NCBI RefSeq assembly: GCF_000576305.1 | Contig: NZ_BAVZ01000002.1 | Coordinates: 434,001 to 498,000 of the forward strand | Origin: Paenibacillus pini JCM 16418 | Lineage (GTDB): Bacteria > Bacillota > Bacilli > Paenibacillales > Paenibacillaceae | Reading direction: 5' to 3' | Length of the DNA: 64,000 nucleotides | Shown here: one piece after another, positions 22,519 through 31,836 of the stretch | Layout of the letters: each line of letters begins with the position of its first letter | Numbering within the stretch: position 1 is the stretch's first letter | Made by a program: the position numbers and the translations under genes | Notes under the pieces: generated by a model | Databases searched by the model: none | What the model saw: the letters and a program-made list of their open reading frames with translations, nothing else | What the model was told of the DNA's origin: nothing

Positions 22519-23436
22519 ATGCCAGATGGAATTATTGTAAAGGCATTGAGCGGTTATTATTATGTAAAGCCGCGTGAGAATGGGAAATTAGTATCTAGCG
22601 GTGATACGATTCAATGCCGTGGACGCGGTATTTTTAAGAAGAGAGGGCAGTCTCCGCTTGTTGGAGATCATGTAATTTATTCACATACCGAGAATGGAGA
22701 AGGCATGGTGGATGAGCTGCTTCCTCGCCAGTCGGAGTTAATTCGCCCTCCGGTCGCAAATGTTGAATTGGCTGTCTTGCTATTCTCGATGAAAGAACCG
22801 GATCTGAATTTGCAGTTGCTCGACAAGTTTTTGGTGCATATTGAGCATTCGGGTCTAAAGACTCTCATTTGTCTGACTAAACAGGATTTGCTAAATGGTG
22901 AATCAACGCGAAATGAGGATTCTACGACTTACGTTCAGCAGCTATATGAAAGTATTGGTTACGAAGTATTGGTCACTAGCTCGCGTTCAGGAATGGGCAA
23001 AGAACTGCTAAGGGATCGATTGGCCAATCGGATTAGCGTTTTTTCCGGACAATCAGGCGTGGGTAAGTCATCACTGCTTAATGCTTTGATGCCCAACCTC
23101 TCACTGGAAACCAATGCGATCAGCATGAGACTTGGACGCGGAAAGCATACTACACGTCATGTAGAACTAATGGAACTGGATAACGGAGGCTTTGTGGCCG
23201 ATACACCAGGTTTCAGCCAATTGGACTTTCTAGAGCTCGGAGTTGAGGAATTATCAAACTGCTTTATAGAGTTTGAGGAATACGCAGATCACTGCAAATT
23301 CCGAGGTTGCAGTCATATGCATGAACCAGGATGTAAGGTTCTTGAAGCCAAAGAAGCAGGGAAAATTGCACTTAGTCGTTATGAACATTACGTACTATTT
23401 TATACAGAGATGAAAGATAAGAAGCGGAGGTATTGA
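22519..23436 (+). CDS. rsgA: ribosome small-subunit-dependent GTPase A
   Basis: This circularly permuted GTPase helps 30S maturation (B. subtilis CpgA/YloQ). The 305-residue protein has an N-terminal OB fold and the G4-type motif LTKQDLL before the P loop [14 protein letters not shown]. The G3 motif [10 protein letters not shown] follows, and then a C-terminal zinc knuckle ([14 protein letters not shown]). The start ATG follows gtgaggcc. Position after prkC and overlapping the rpe region is as in Bacillus. Confidence 0.96.
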   Translation: MPDGIIVKALSGYYYVKPRENGKLVSSGDTIQCRGRGIFKKRGQSPLVGDHVIYSHTENGEGMVDELLPRQSELIRPPVANVELAVLLFSMKEPDLNLQLLDKFLVHIEHSGLKTLICLTKQDLLNGESTRNEDSTTYVQQLYESIGYEVLVTSSRSGMGKELLRDRLANRISVFSGQSGVGKSSLLNALMPNLSLETNAISMRLGRGKHTTRHVELMELDNGGFVADTPGFSQLDFLELGVEELSNCFIEFEEYADHCKFRGCSHMHEPGCKVLEAKEAGKIALSRYEHYVLFYTEMKDKKRRY

Positions 23437-23441
23437 CAGAG

Positions 23442-24104
23442 ATGATCAAGATTGCACCGTCCATATTGTCAGCAGATTTTGCCCGTTTGGGTGCAGAAGT
23501 TGCAGAGATTGAAGCCGCAGGAGCGGACTGGATTCATGTCGATGTGATGGATGGGCATTTCGTGCCGAATATCACGTTAGGCCCCCCAATTGTTAGCGCT
23601 ATTGCACCGCATACATCTTTACCGCTCGATGTTCATTTAATGATTGAGCAACCGGAAAGATATGTGGCTGACTTTGCTAAAGCAGGAGCTAAGATTATCA
23701 CAGTGCATGCTGAGGCTTGTACTCACTTGCACCGTGTGGTTCATCTGATTAAAGAGCATGGTGTACAGGCTGGAGTTGCTATTAATCCTGGAACTCCTGC
23801 TCATGTTATTCAGGAAGTACTTGAGGATCTCGACATGGTGTTAGTGATGACGGTTAATCCAGGATTTGGTGGACAGGCATTTATACCACGTATGATTCAT
23901 AAAGTACGTCAGGTACGTCAATGGCTGAATGAGGCTTCCTTATTTGATGTTCATATTGAAGTAGATGGTGGAATTACAGCAGAAACCGCTCCGTTAGTTG
24001 TGGAAGCTGGTGCAGATGTATTAGTAGCGGGAAGTGCCGTATATGGCCAAGCAGATCGTTCCCTGGCTCTATCTGCTATTCGCAGCAGTGTGGCGGGAAG
24101 ATAA
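23442..24104 (+). CDS. rpe: ribulose-phosphate 3-epimerase
   Basis: This pentose-phosphate enzyme interconverts ribulose-5-P and xylulose-5-P. The 220-residue TIM barrel begins [16 protein letters not shown]. It has the metal-binding segments [25 protein letters not shown] and TVNPGFGGQ, and the C-terminal phosphate site EVDGGI/AGSAVYG. The ATG at 23442 is preferred because gcggagg is 11 bases upstream; the TTG at 23433 lies too close to it. A clear terminator follows. Confidence 0.96.
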   Translation: MIKIAPSILSADFARLGAEVAEIEAAGADWIHVDVMDGHFVPNITLGPPIVSAIAPHTSLPLDVHLMIEQPERYVADFAKAGAKIITVHAEACTHLHRVVHLIKEHGVQAGVAINPGTPAHVIQEVLEDLDMVLVMTVNPGFGGQAFIPRMIHKVRQVRQWLNEASLFDVHIEVDGGITAETAPLVVEAGADVLVAGSAVYGQADRSLALSAIRSSVAGR

Positions 24105-24165
24105 TATGTTACTTGACTCCATCCCTTTCCTTGATGCATAGGGCATGCTTTTTGAGCATACATAT

Positions 24166-24200
24166 GGTTACATGAGCAGGGTTCTCATGTAACCTTTTTT
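24166..24200 (+). terminator. intrinsic terminator after rpe
   Basis: An 11-bp perfect stem GGTTACATGAG/CTCATGTAACC with a 7-base loop and six Ts. It closes the prpC-prkC-rsgA-rpe unit. Confidence 0.92.
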
Positions 24201-24272
24201 GTGCGTCTGTATACCAATAGGCTCAGGGCATAGCATACCGTGCTGACATGAGAATGATGGGGAGGGTGAGAT

Positions 24273-24353
24273 ATGAAATTTTATACGTTCAAGCTGCCAA
24301 AGTTTTTGGGAGGGTTTGTTAAGGCAATCCTGAATACATTTCACAAAAGCTAA
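24273..24353 (+). CDS. spoVM: stage V sporulation protein M (26-residue amphipathic peptide)
   Basis: This tiny gene encodes 26 residues starting MKFYTFKLPKFLGGFVKAIL and ending NTFHKS. It matches the known SpoVM peptide of B. subtilis (MKFYTIKLPKFLGG...) almost residue for residue, including Pro9, which is needed for curvature sensing. SpoVM is an amphipathic helix that binds the convex outer face of the forespore membrane. There it anchors SpoIVA for coat and cortex assembly. A strong ribosome site (ggggagggtg) precedes the ATG. Its place between rpe and rpmB is conserved. It is too short for most gene callers. Confidence 0.96.
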   Translation: MKFYTFKLPKFLGGFVKAILNTFHKS

Positions 24354-24398
24354 AGCCATTCCTGAGGGTGCACGGCTTATTTGATTAAGCCTTCAAAC

Positions 24399-24420
24399 AA
24401 AAAAACCTCTGATCAGAGGC
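24399..24420 (-). terminator. hairpin with T run on the minus strand, downstream of rpmB
   Basis: On the minus strand the palindrome CCTCTGATCAGAGG is followed by seven Ts. It is probably a second terminator behind rpmB, and it faces spoVM. Confidence 0.7.
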
Positions 24421-24455
24421 GGCACTGCTGCGCAGTTGGCATGGTCAAAGGCATT

Positions 24456-24487
24456 AAAAAAGCACCTTCAGGAACAAGGTGCTTTTT
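24456..24487 (-). terminator. rpmB terminator
   Basis: On the minus strand AGCACCTT pairs with AAGGTGCT and is followed by six Ts. It begins 21 bases after the rpmB stop. Confidence 0.85.
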
Positions 24488-24507
24488 GCTTATATGTCAT
24501 TTCTACA

Positions 24508-24696
24508 TTAAACGCGGGTAACTTTACCGGCTTTCAAAGCACGAGTGCTGACATAAACACGTTTTGGTTTACCGTTTACCAGAATCCGAACCTTCTGAAC
24601 GTTTACACCCCAAGAACGACGGTTATGGTTATTAGCGTGAGACACATGATTACCACTGCCTGGTTGTTTACCAGTCACATAACATTTGCGAGACAT
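24508..24696 (-). CDS. rpmB: 50S ribosomal protein L28
   Basis: The 62-residue basic protein begins [20 protein letters not shown] and contains [13 protein letters not shown], the bL28 signature. It has a single Cys, so it looks like a zinc-independent form. It runs opposite to its neighbours, as in B. subtilis. The ribosome site aaggaggtg lies just upstream on the minus strand. Confidence 0.96.
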   Translation of the reverse strand: MSRKCYVTGKQPGSGNHVSHANNHNRRSWGVNVQKVRILVNGKPKRVYVSTRALKAGKVTRV

Positions 24697-24962
24697 AGAT
24701 TACACCTCCTTGTTCCAAACCCTGCATAAAACAATACTTATATATAATATCACAGCAAAAATTGCTTCGTCAACCGTCCTCAAAAACATTTATTTCTTAA
24801 GCTTCTTATAGTACAATGTTGATTAGCCCATACTTCTTCATAATGGGCATTTTAAATTTATATTCATTATTGCAAATTTTGACGAAACGAATACATGGTA
24901 TTCAACGTATTAAGTAAGACGTCAGTTACTTAGAGGTATCTAGCTAGGAAGGGGATTTATCA
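24697..24962. other. divergent promoter region rpmB / fakA
   Basis: This 266-base gap should hold both promoters. A TTGACG hexamer lies at 24880. A perfect 15-base palindrome GAATACATGGTATTC covers 24889-24903, 60 bases before the fakA start. No reading frame for an Asp23/YloU protein, which stands here in B. subtilis, is present. Confidence 0.5.
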
Positions 24963-26768
24963 TTGAGCAAGCGTTCTTTGAATGGGACAGATTATACGGA
25001 GATGGTCTTAGCCGGAGCACTGCAGCTCCAACAGCATGCAGAGCACGTCAATTCTTTAAATGTATTTCCGGTGCCTGATGGTGATACGGGAACAAACATG
25101 AATTTGACCATGACTGCCGGTGTAACCGAATTAAAAAAGAATCATTCTGCTTCTATAGGACATAGTGCAGGTGTGCTGTCCAAAGGCCTCCTTATGGGGG
25201 CGCGTGGTAACTCGGGTGTTATTACATCCCAATTATTCCGTGGTTTTGGACGCTATGCAGCTCCTTATGAAGAGTTGAATGTAATGCAATTTGCAGCGGC
25301 CTTACAGACCGGCGTAGATGCGGCATATAAAGCGGTAGTTAAACCCGTGGAAGGAACGATTCTAACCGTTGCTAAGGAAGCTGCTAAGCATGCAGTTTAT
25401 TTTGCGCGCCGTACAAATGATATTACGGAACTCATGGAGCAGGTTCTAGCAAAAGCTAAAGAAGCTTTGGCACAAACACCTGAACTACTGCCTGTCCTTA
25501 AACAGGTTGGTGTAGTAGACTCTGGAGGGCAGGGGCTTGTATATATTTATGAAGGGTTTCTACAATATCTGCATACCTTGGGTTCGCATACAGAAGATCA
25601 CACTTTATACGAAGAACAGAGACAAGCTTACCCTATAAGTCGACTAGAACCTCAGCATGTGACGTCTACTACTTATACACCTGTTGCGGCAGCTGTTCAT
25701 GAAATGCCTGATATCGCGCAGGCTCGCTTAGAAACGGAAGATATTGAATTTTTATATGACATGGAATTTTTCATTAATCGTCAGCTTGGAAATGCAATAA
25801 ATTCATATTTTGATGAAGATCAATTCAGGAAAGCGTTATCAGTAAACGGAGATTCTATTATTGTTATTGCTGATGACGAAATGATCAAAGTTCATGTTCA
25901 TTCTAAAGCTCCTGGAGAAGTACTTAATTTGGCGCTTGGTTATGGTGAAATTACACAAATTCATATTTTAAATATGCGTGAACAGCATCGGGATTTGCTT
26001 AGCACAGGAATGGACATCGCTCCGATGCCTGAATTGTTTGCTGATATCCCTTCTGCACCTACGCCAGTAGCTACACCTGCGGAACCTCCTGCGGATGAGA
26101 TGGCCGAGTATGGTTTCATCGCTGTTTCCTCAGGTCAAGGTATAGCGGATATTTTCAAAAGCCTTGGTGTGGATGTAGTCCTCTCTGGAGGTCAGACCAT
26201 GAATCCGAGCACAGAGGATTTCGTGAATGCTATTGCTACGATTTCTGCTCAGCATATCTATATACTGCCGAACAATTCGAACATTGTGCTAGCAGCGCAA
26301 CAAGCTGCTGAATTACTTGAGGGTGAGCGTAGCGTGAAGGTCATTCCAAGTAAGAGTATACCGCAAGGAATCGCGGCTGCCTTTGCTTTTTCAGAGGAAG
26401 AAAGTCAGGAAATGAACACCGGAAATATGCTTGAATCCATTACTCGAATTAAATCAGGACAAGTGACCTATGCGGTTCGGGATACTCACATTGATGATCT
26501 AGAGATTAAGGCTGGCCAGTATATCGGAATTCAGAATTCCAAGATCGTAGCAGCAGCTGAAGATCTGCTGCTTGCATGTCAGGAATTGCTCGCGAAGATG
26601 ATTGTGAGTGGGGATGAGATCGTAACTGTACTAGCTGGAGAAGAGACGAAAGAGGAAATGACGGATGAGCTGACAGCTTGGCTCGAGGAGAACTATCCTG
26701 ACGCTGAGCTGGAAGTACATCAAGGTGGTCAGCCGCTTTATTATTATTTATTTTCCGTGGAATCTTAG
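24963..26768 (+). CDS. fakA: fatty acid kinase catalytic subunit FakA (DAK2/DegV-linked, YloV)
   Basis: This 601-residue protein has an N-terminal DhaL/DAK2 kinase domain. Its nucleotide/Mg motif is FPVPDGDTGTNMNLT, with GARGNSGVI further on. A middle domain follows (DIEFLYDMEFFI) and a C-terminal DegV-like domain from about 375. FakA phosphorylates fatty acids bound to FakB, feeding acyl-phosphate to PlsY. The start is TTG with aaggggat upstream. The next gene is a DegV/FakB protein, which supports the pairing. Confidence 0.92.
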   Translation: MSKRSLNGTDYTEMVLAGALQLQQHAEHVNSLNVFPVPDGDTGTNMNLTMTAGVTELKKNHSASIGHSAGVLSKGLLMGARGNSGVITSQLFRGFGRYAAPYEELNVMQFAAALQTGVDAAYKAVVKPVEGTILTVAKEAAKHAVYFARRTNDITELMEQVLAKAKEALAQTPELLPVLKQVGVVDSGGQGLVYIYEGFLQYLHTLGSHTEDHTLYEEQRQAYPISRLEPQHVTSTTYTPVAAAVHEMPDIAQARLETEDIEFLYDMEFFINRQLGNAINSYFDEDQFRKALSVNGDSIIVIADDEMIKVHVHSKAPGEVLNLALGYGEITQIHILNMREQHRDLLSTGMDIAPMPELFADIPSAPTPVATPAEPPADEMAEYGFIAVSSGQGIADIFKSLGVDVVLSGGQTMNPSTEDFVNAIATISAQHIYILPNNSNIVLAAQQAAELLEGERSVKVIPSKSIPQGIAAAFAFSEEESQEMNTGNMLESITRIKSGQVTYAVRDTHIDDLEIKAGQYIGIQNSKIVAAAEDLLLACQELLAKMIVSGDEIVTVLAGEETKEEMTDELTAWLEENYPDAELEVHQGGQPLYYYLFSVES

Positions 26769-26830
26769 GTTGAACACTAACCATCTCTACTTGTTCTTTA
26801 TTGTTGAAAGAAGATGAAGGGGGTCTTTCC

Positions 26831-27688
26831 ATGGCGAATGTAGTTATAGTAACGGACAGCACGGCGGATATCCCGGAAGAATTAGTTACGAAATATGATA
26901 TTCATGTGATACCGCTGCGGCTGATGTTCGGAGATGAGAGCTTTCTAGATGGCGTAGATATGTCGGCAAAAGTATTCTATGATCGACTTGTGAAGTCTTC
27001 GCAGTTACCTACCACATCTCAGCCATCTCCTGCTGACTATATGCAGGTGTATGAGCAAATTGGCTTACAGTATCCGGGTAGCCCGATTATTTCGCTCCAT
27101 ATATCCTCGGGGCTAAGCGGAACCTATCAATCTGCTGTGCTAGCGACGTCGATGATGGAGAATGATGCGGATATTACGGTTATCGATTCGAAATCTGCAT
27201 CCTATGGTTTTGGCTTGTTCGTAGTGCACGCGGCAAGAATGGCTATGGAAGGCAAAACGGTGGCTGAGATTGTGGCTGCTGTAGAACAGTTGCAGAAGAA
27301 ACGCAAGCTTTACTTCCTAGTAGACACCCTTGAATATTTACAAAAAGGTGGACGCATAGGCAAGGCTGCCGCCATGATTGGTACGCTCTTAAATATTAAA
27401 CCGATCCTCTCTATTGATGAGGAAGGAATTATTTATGCAGTGGAGAAAGTCAGAGGTCGTAAGAAGGCAACTGCTCGAATGGTTGAACGGTTCCAAGAGG
27501 ATTTAGGCGGCATCACTAATATTAATGTGGCTGTGGGTCATACGGCAGACCCGGCGTCGGCTGAACCCATTCTAGAAGAACTCGCTAAGGTGTTCAAACT
27601 GGAAGAAGTGGTCTTGACGAATGTCGGACCTGTAGTGGGAAGCCATGTCGGGCCCGGAACATTAGCCGTATTTATCTGGCCTGCTTAA
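26831..27688 (+). CDS. DegV-family fatty acid-binding protein (FakB type)
   Basis: This is a 285-residue DegV protein from ATG 26831 (gaaggggg upstream). It has MANVVIVTDSTADIPEEL, the fatty-acid head-group binding Ser-Ser motif LHISSGLSGTYQSA, and the C-terminal GSHVGPGTLAVF. FakB proteins carry a fatty acid to FakA for phosphorylation. The gap to fakA is 62 bases, and recG follows after 14 bases. In many Paenibacillus and Bacillus genomes sdaAB/sdaAA lie between this gene and recG; here they do not. Confidence 0.92.
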   Translation: MANVVIVTDSTADIPEELVTKYDIHVIPLRLMFGDESFLDGVDMSAKVFYDRLVKSSQLPTTSQPSPADYMQVYEQIGLQYPGSPIISLHISSGLSGTYQSAVLATSMMENDADITVIDSKSASYGFGLFVVHAARMAMEGKTVAEIVAAVEQLQKKRKLYFLVDTLEYLQKGGRIGKAAAMIGTLLNIKPILSIDEEGIIYAVEKVRGRKKATARMVERFQEDLGGITNINVAVGHTADPASAEPILEELAKVFKLEEVVLTNVGPVVGSHVGPGTLAVFIWPA

Positions 27689-27702
27689 ATGAGGGATAGA
27701 TG

Positions 27703-29753
27703 ATGAGTTTGGATTTAGGTCAAATTGCAGTGAAGCAGGTGCGCGGCGTGAGTGCCTTAAAGAAGGGGAACTTCACGCCTTTGGCATTTTTACAGTACAG
27801 GATTTATTAGAGTATTATCCGTTCCGATATGAAGATTATCGTCTGCGCTCGCTTAGCGAAGTTAAGGATGGAGATAAAATTACCATTCAGGCTAAGATTA
27901 TAGGGGTGCCTGTGTTACAGCGATACGGTGGGAAATCGCGGCTCAGTTGCAAAATGATGGCGGAAGAGTGGATGTTTACGGCCACTTGGTTTAATCGTCA
28001 CTTCTTGCGGGAACAGCTTACGGCAGGACGTGAAATCGTCCTCGTTGGTAAGTGGGATCAACGCCGCATGCAGCTGACGGTCTCTGAATCGGAATTCCCG
28101 GATCAGGGGGCATGGCGGAGCGGGACGCTCCAGCCGGTCTATTCCATTGGCGGTAAAGTTACACAAACGTGGATGCGTAAAACGATGACCCAGGCTCTAG
28201 AGCAGTATGGAGATATGATTCCGGAAATTATACCGCATGAGCTCATCAAGCAGTATCATTTTTTACCACGGAAACAAGCGATTGCTACAATCCATCAGCC
28301 TCAGGATACACACGAGGGCCAACTGGGCCGGGAACGTATGGTGTATGAAGAGCTATTTTTATTTCAACTGAAAATGCAGGCTTTTCGGGCGCTAAACCGC
28401 GGCCGCATGGATGGCATTGTACATACCGTTGACAATAAGACTGTGCGTGAATTTGTACATCGATTACCTTTTGAGTTAACGGATGCGCAAAAGAAGGTTG
28501 AACTTGAAATTTTACATGATATGCGTTCTCCATACTGCATGAATCGTCTGTTACAAGGTGATGTAGGATCTGGAAAAACGGTTATTGCTGCCATCGCCCT
28601 ATATGCCTCGGTGCGTTCGGGATTTCAAGGTGCTCTTATGGTGCCAACAGAAATTTTAGCAGAGCAGCATATGCGTTCTCTGGAGCGGATGTTTGAACCT
28701 TTTGGCATTACCGTCGGACTGCTGACAGGTAGTGTGAATGGAAGGAAGCGCAAGGATCTGCTGGCGTCTTTACAAATGGGGATGACGGATGTTGTAGTAG
28801 GAACGCATGCCCTGATTCAGGAAGATGTCTTCTTCCGCCAGCTAGGACTCGTGGTTACAGATGAGCAGCATCGCTTTGGCGTGAATCAACGCGGTGTATT
28901 GCGGCGTAAAGGATATAATCCAGACGTGCTGACGATGACGGCAACTCCCATTCCGCGTACACTTGCGATTACAGCTTTTGGTGATATGGATGTGTCTACG
29001 TTGTCTGAACGTCCTAAAGGACGTATTCCCATTACGACATACTGGGTGAAGCATAATATGATGGACAGGGTACTAGGCTTTATTTCACGTGAAGTGGAGC
29101 AGGGTCGTCAGGCTTATCTGATCTGTCCTCTGATTGAAGAGTCTGAGAAGCTGGATGTTCAGAATGCGATAGATTTGCATATTCAGATGCAGCAGTCTTT
29201 TCCAGCTTATCGGGTAGGACTGCTGCATGGACGCATGACGCCAGCGGAGAAAGAAGAAGTGATGAGGTCTTTTTATGATAATGAGGTCCAGCTCCTTGTT
29301 TCAACGACTGTTGTTGAGGTAGGTGTTGATGTGCCGAATGCAACGCTGATGGTCATTATGGACGCGGATCGCTTCGGACTGTCACAGCTACATCAGCTGC
29401 GTGGACGTGTAGGCCGGGGCAAACATGCATCCTTCTGTGTTCTCATAGCCGATCCGAAGTCGGAAATTGGACAAGAGCGTATGAATGTCATGACAGAGAC
29501 GGAGGATGGGTTTGAGGTATCACGGCGAGATCTCGATCTTCGTGGACCTGGAGACTTTTTTGGGACAAAGCAGAGTGGTTTGCCTGAATTCCGTCTAGCT
29601 GACATGGTAAGTGACTTTGCTGTCCTAGAGCAAGCCCGCGAAGACGCGGCTGAGCTTGTTAGTGAAAGCTCTTTCTGGACATCACCCGCGTATACTTTAT
29701 TACGTGAATACTTGCAGAAGGAACAGATTTTTCAAGGTGATCTGGTTGATTAA
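27703..29753 (+). CDS. recG: ATP-dependent DNA helicase RecG, frameshifted near the N-terminus
   Basis: RecG remodels stalled forks and Holliday junctions. Starting at ATG 27703 (MSLDLGQIAVKQVRGVSALK) the frame fails near 27762 and would stop about 36 residues in. A one-base insertion there gives EGELHAFGIFTVQDLLEYYP and continues without interruption to 29753. The wedge domain is followed by Walker A (LLQGDVGSGKTVIAAIAL) and DEQHRFGVNQR (DEQH type). TATPIPRTLA, the VVEVGVDVPNATLM motif, LRGRVGRG and the C-terminal RecG domain complete it. The joined product is about 684 residues, the family norm. The break is probably a sequence error. Confidence 0.93.
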
Positions 29754-29822
29754 CTCATGGGACATTCTATCCCCGTCATATACTCTGGGTAATTGCTAAA
29801 ATTGACGGGAGGTGCTAGGGAC

Positions 29823-30111
29823 TTGGGTTATCAGCAGTATGGAATCAGTCCTCAACTGGTGGAGCGGATTAAGAAAAAATTAAAAAATCCTGCGATCAAA
29901 GAGCGCGTGAAAAAATTAAATAGAGAACGTGGATAAGCATGATCTGCAGGATAAAGCGAAGGTGCACAAACTGGTTAAGTCGTATGGATCTATTCTGAAT
30001 GAAAAGCTGACAGCAACGGAGGAAGAACAAATTACTAAGTTTGTTCTTGCGCAGAAGATCGATCCCAGCAATACGTTTCATCTAATTAAACTATGGAGTA
30101 TGTTCCGCTAA
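29823..30111 (+). CDS. SpoVIF-like stage VI sporulation protein, frameshifted
   Basis: A TTG start after ggaggtg opens a small frame (MGYQQYGISPQLVERIKKKL...KERVKKL) that goes out of frame near 29919 in an A-rich run. The second frame resumes as ENVDKHDLQDKAKVHKLVKSYG and ends at 30111. Removing one A (TTAAATAG to TTAATAG) yields one protein of about 95 residues. Its layout resembles the small SpoVIF/YjcC-type sporulation proteins annotated in Paenibacillus; this is from memory of the family and not from a search. The break is a one-base gain, whereas the other breaks in this window are losses. A terminator follows. Confidence 0.7.
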
Positions 30112-30156
30112 CTGAACATGGTTTGGGGATACAGGTTGAGCTTGTCCTATCATTGA

Positions 30157-30188
30157 CCTCTTGAGCATGTATGCTCAGGAGGTTTTTT
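30157..30188 (+). terminator. intrinsic terminator after the spoVIF-like gene
   Basis: CCTCtTGAGCAT pairs with ATGCTCAgGAGG around a GT loop and is followed by six Ts. Confidence 0.9.
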
Positions 30189-30202
30189 GGTGTGTAGCTA
30201 AC

Positions 30203-30553
30203 TTACAGTTCATCAGGTGCTTCGACGTCAATAATACGTTCAAGTTCGATCCATTCATATTTATCCGCTGAAGATGCTTCCCAGTAAATTCTTCGAAGTT
30301 GACGATCCATGCGCAAGACACGACCCGCCAAGCGAATGTCCTCAGGTTCGCTGAATAGCGTGAGGGAAATGGTAAATCCACCATGCATAGAAGAAGCCAT
30401 AATTCGCTCCATCTCTTCGGCTGCCTGCGGATCAATAAGCGGAGGGGTACGGTGCTTAAGTTGCTCCTGATGTATGATATAAGCCTCGCGATGTTCGGGC
30501 AGCATCATTCTTGAAGATTCAAATATGCCGTTTCCTTGTAGTTTCTTACTCAT
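30203..30553 (-). CDS. YolD-like protein
   Basis: This 116-residue protein (MSKKLQGNGIFESSRMMLPEHREAYI, then HRTPPLIDPQAAEEMERI) fits the YolD-like family. In Bacillales YolD genes stand next to Y-family polymerases (yolD-uvrX, yqjX-yqjW) and share their LexA control. Here it overlaps the end of the polymerase gene by four bases, so both are on one SOS transcript. The molecular role of YolD is unknown; UmuD-like accessory function has been proposed because of the gene pairing. Confidence 0.88.
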   Translation of the reverse strand: MSKKLQGNGIFESSRMMLPEHREAYIIHQEQLKHRTPPLIDPQAAEEMERIMASSMHGGFTISLTLFSEPEDIRLAGRVLRMDRQLRRIYWEASSADKYEWIELERIIDVEAPDEL

Positions 30554-31793
30554 TTGTAATGACCTCCAATTCTGAGTGAACGTTCATATGCCTGACCTGA
30601 TTCCTGAAGAGAAGAGGCACGTAGGATGGCGGTTTCGCCAAACTTACGCTTAATCTCATCTGTTGCGCGTTCGAGTTCACGTTTCCGGTCACGGTCGCCA
30701 AAAAGGCTTAGTTGATAAAGCGAATCTGATGTGAGGTCGGTTAAGGAGATGCTAATTCTACGAATAGGCATGCCGTCCCAATGACGAAGAAACAGTACAT
30801 GAGCGGTTTCGTACACTTCATCCGTAATATTCGTGGGATCATCCATTCTCTTCTGCCGTGAGAAACCTGTAGGATGGTCATAATCTGCTCCTTGGCAAGA
30901 TACACTAACGACATTACCCATGAGCCCCTTATCCCGGCAGCGCTACCTACCTGCTCACACAGCTCAAGCATAACAACTTTAATCTCATCCCATGACGCAT
31001 AATCACGGGGAAGCGTCATCTGGTGGCCTACACCTTTTTGCTGCTGATGAAAGCTTCCGGGTGTCACAGGTGAGGTATCCATACCTCGTGCAATCCGCCA
31101 GAGAACTTCGCCATTCACGCCCCAGCGTGATTTTAGCTTGTGGAGCGGAGTTTGGGCCAAATCTCCGATCGTATGGATACCCATATTGTATAGATGGCGG
31201 GACATGCGTGATCCTACCATGAACATCTCGCGTATGGGAGTGGGCCAGAGATCCCTCGCAATATTCTCAGCAGGGAGGACGTAAATGCCTTCCTTATTTT
31301 TTTTAGCAAAAATATCACAAGCCATTTTACTTACAATTTTGCAGTAGCTAATGCCTACGCGTACATAAATTCCTGTTTCAGAACGTACCTGATGTTGAAT
31401 TTGACGTGCAATCTCTTCAGGACTGCCAAAGAGCGCTAGACTGCCCGTGACGTCCAAATGCTGCTCGTCGATGCTGTACGGTTCTACCAGATCTGTGAAC
31501 GACTGCAAAATTTCTGTGATATGCAGTGACACACGGATATACTCCTCCATATGTGGGCGCACAACGATCAGATCGGGACATTTGTTTAGGGCTTCCCCGA
31601 GCCTTTCGGCGGTCTTAATGCCATATTGCTTCGCCAGTGGGCAGGCGGCTAGGATGATGCCCGAGCGCCGAGCGGGATCACCAGATACAACTAAAGGCTT
31701 GCCTATATACTCGGGATGAGTGGACTTCTCAACACTGGCATAGAATGATTGGCAATCCGCAAGCATAATAACACGATGATTAGCCTTAGCCAT
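30550..31793 (-). CDS. Y-family DNA polymerase (UvrX/YqjW/DinB type), frameshifted
   Basis: This translesion polymerase has the N-terminal metal ligands in IMLADCQSFYASVEKS and the catalytic YSIDEQHLDVTGS motif. The Ser-Cys-Lys region SYCKIVSKMACD and a helix-hairpin-helix (GIHTIGDLA) follow. In the minus-strand frame the C-terminal third is lost near 30926. The product resumes in the other frame at LMGNVVSVSCQGADYDHPTG and ends with ERSLRIGGHYK, giving about 414 residues, a normal UvrX length. One missing G in a G run explains it. The ATG at 31793 follows aaggagcg. A LexA box and a -10 (TATAAT at 31810-31815, minus strand) lie directly upstream. Confidence 0.9.
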
Positions 31794-31824
31794 GGAACTC
31801 GCTCCTTATATTATAGGGTATCAG

Positions 31825-31836
31825 GAACACATGTTC
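31825..31836 (-). promoter_or_regulatory. LexA (SOS) box of the Y-family polymerase operon
   Basis: GAACACATGTTC is a perfect GAAC-N4-GTTC LexA/DinR operator. It lies 32 bases upstream of the polymerase start and just upstream of the -10 hexamer TATAAT, a position that would block RNA polymerase. Confidence 0.9.

Noticed and set aside
30550..30921. Separate 123-residue gene on the minus strand
   Set aside because: It is the C-terminal third of the Y-family polymerase after a frameshift.
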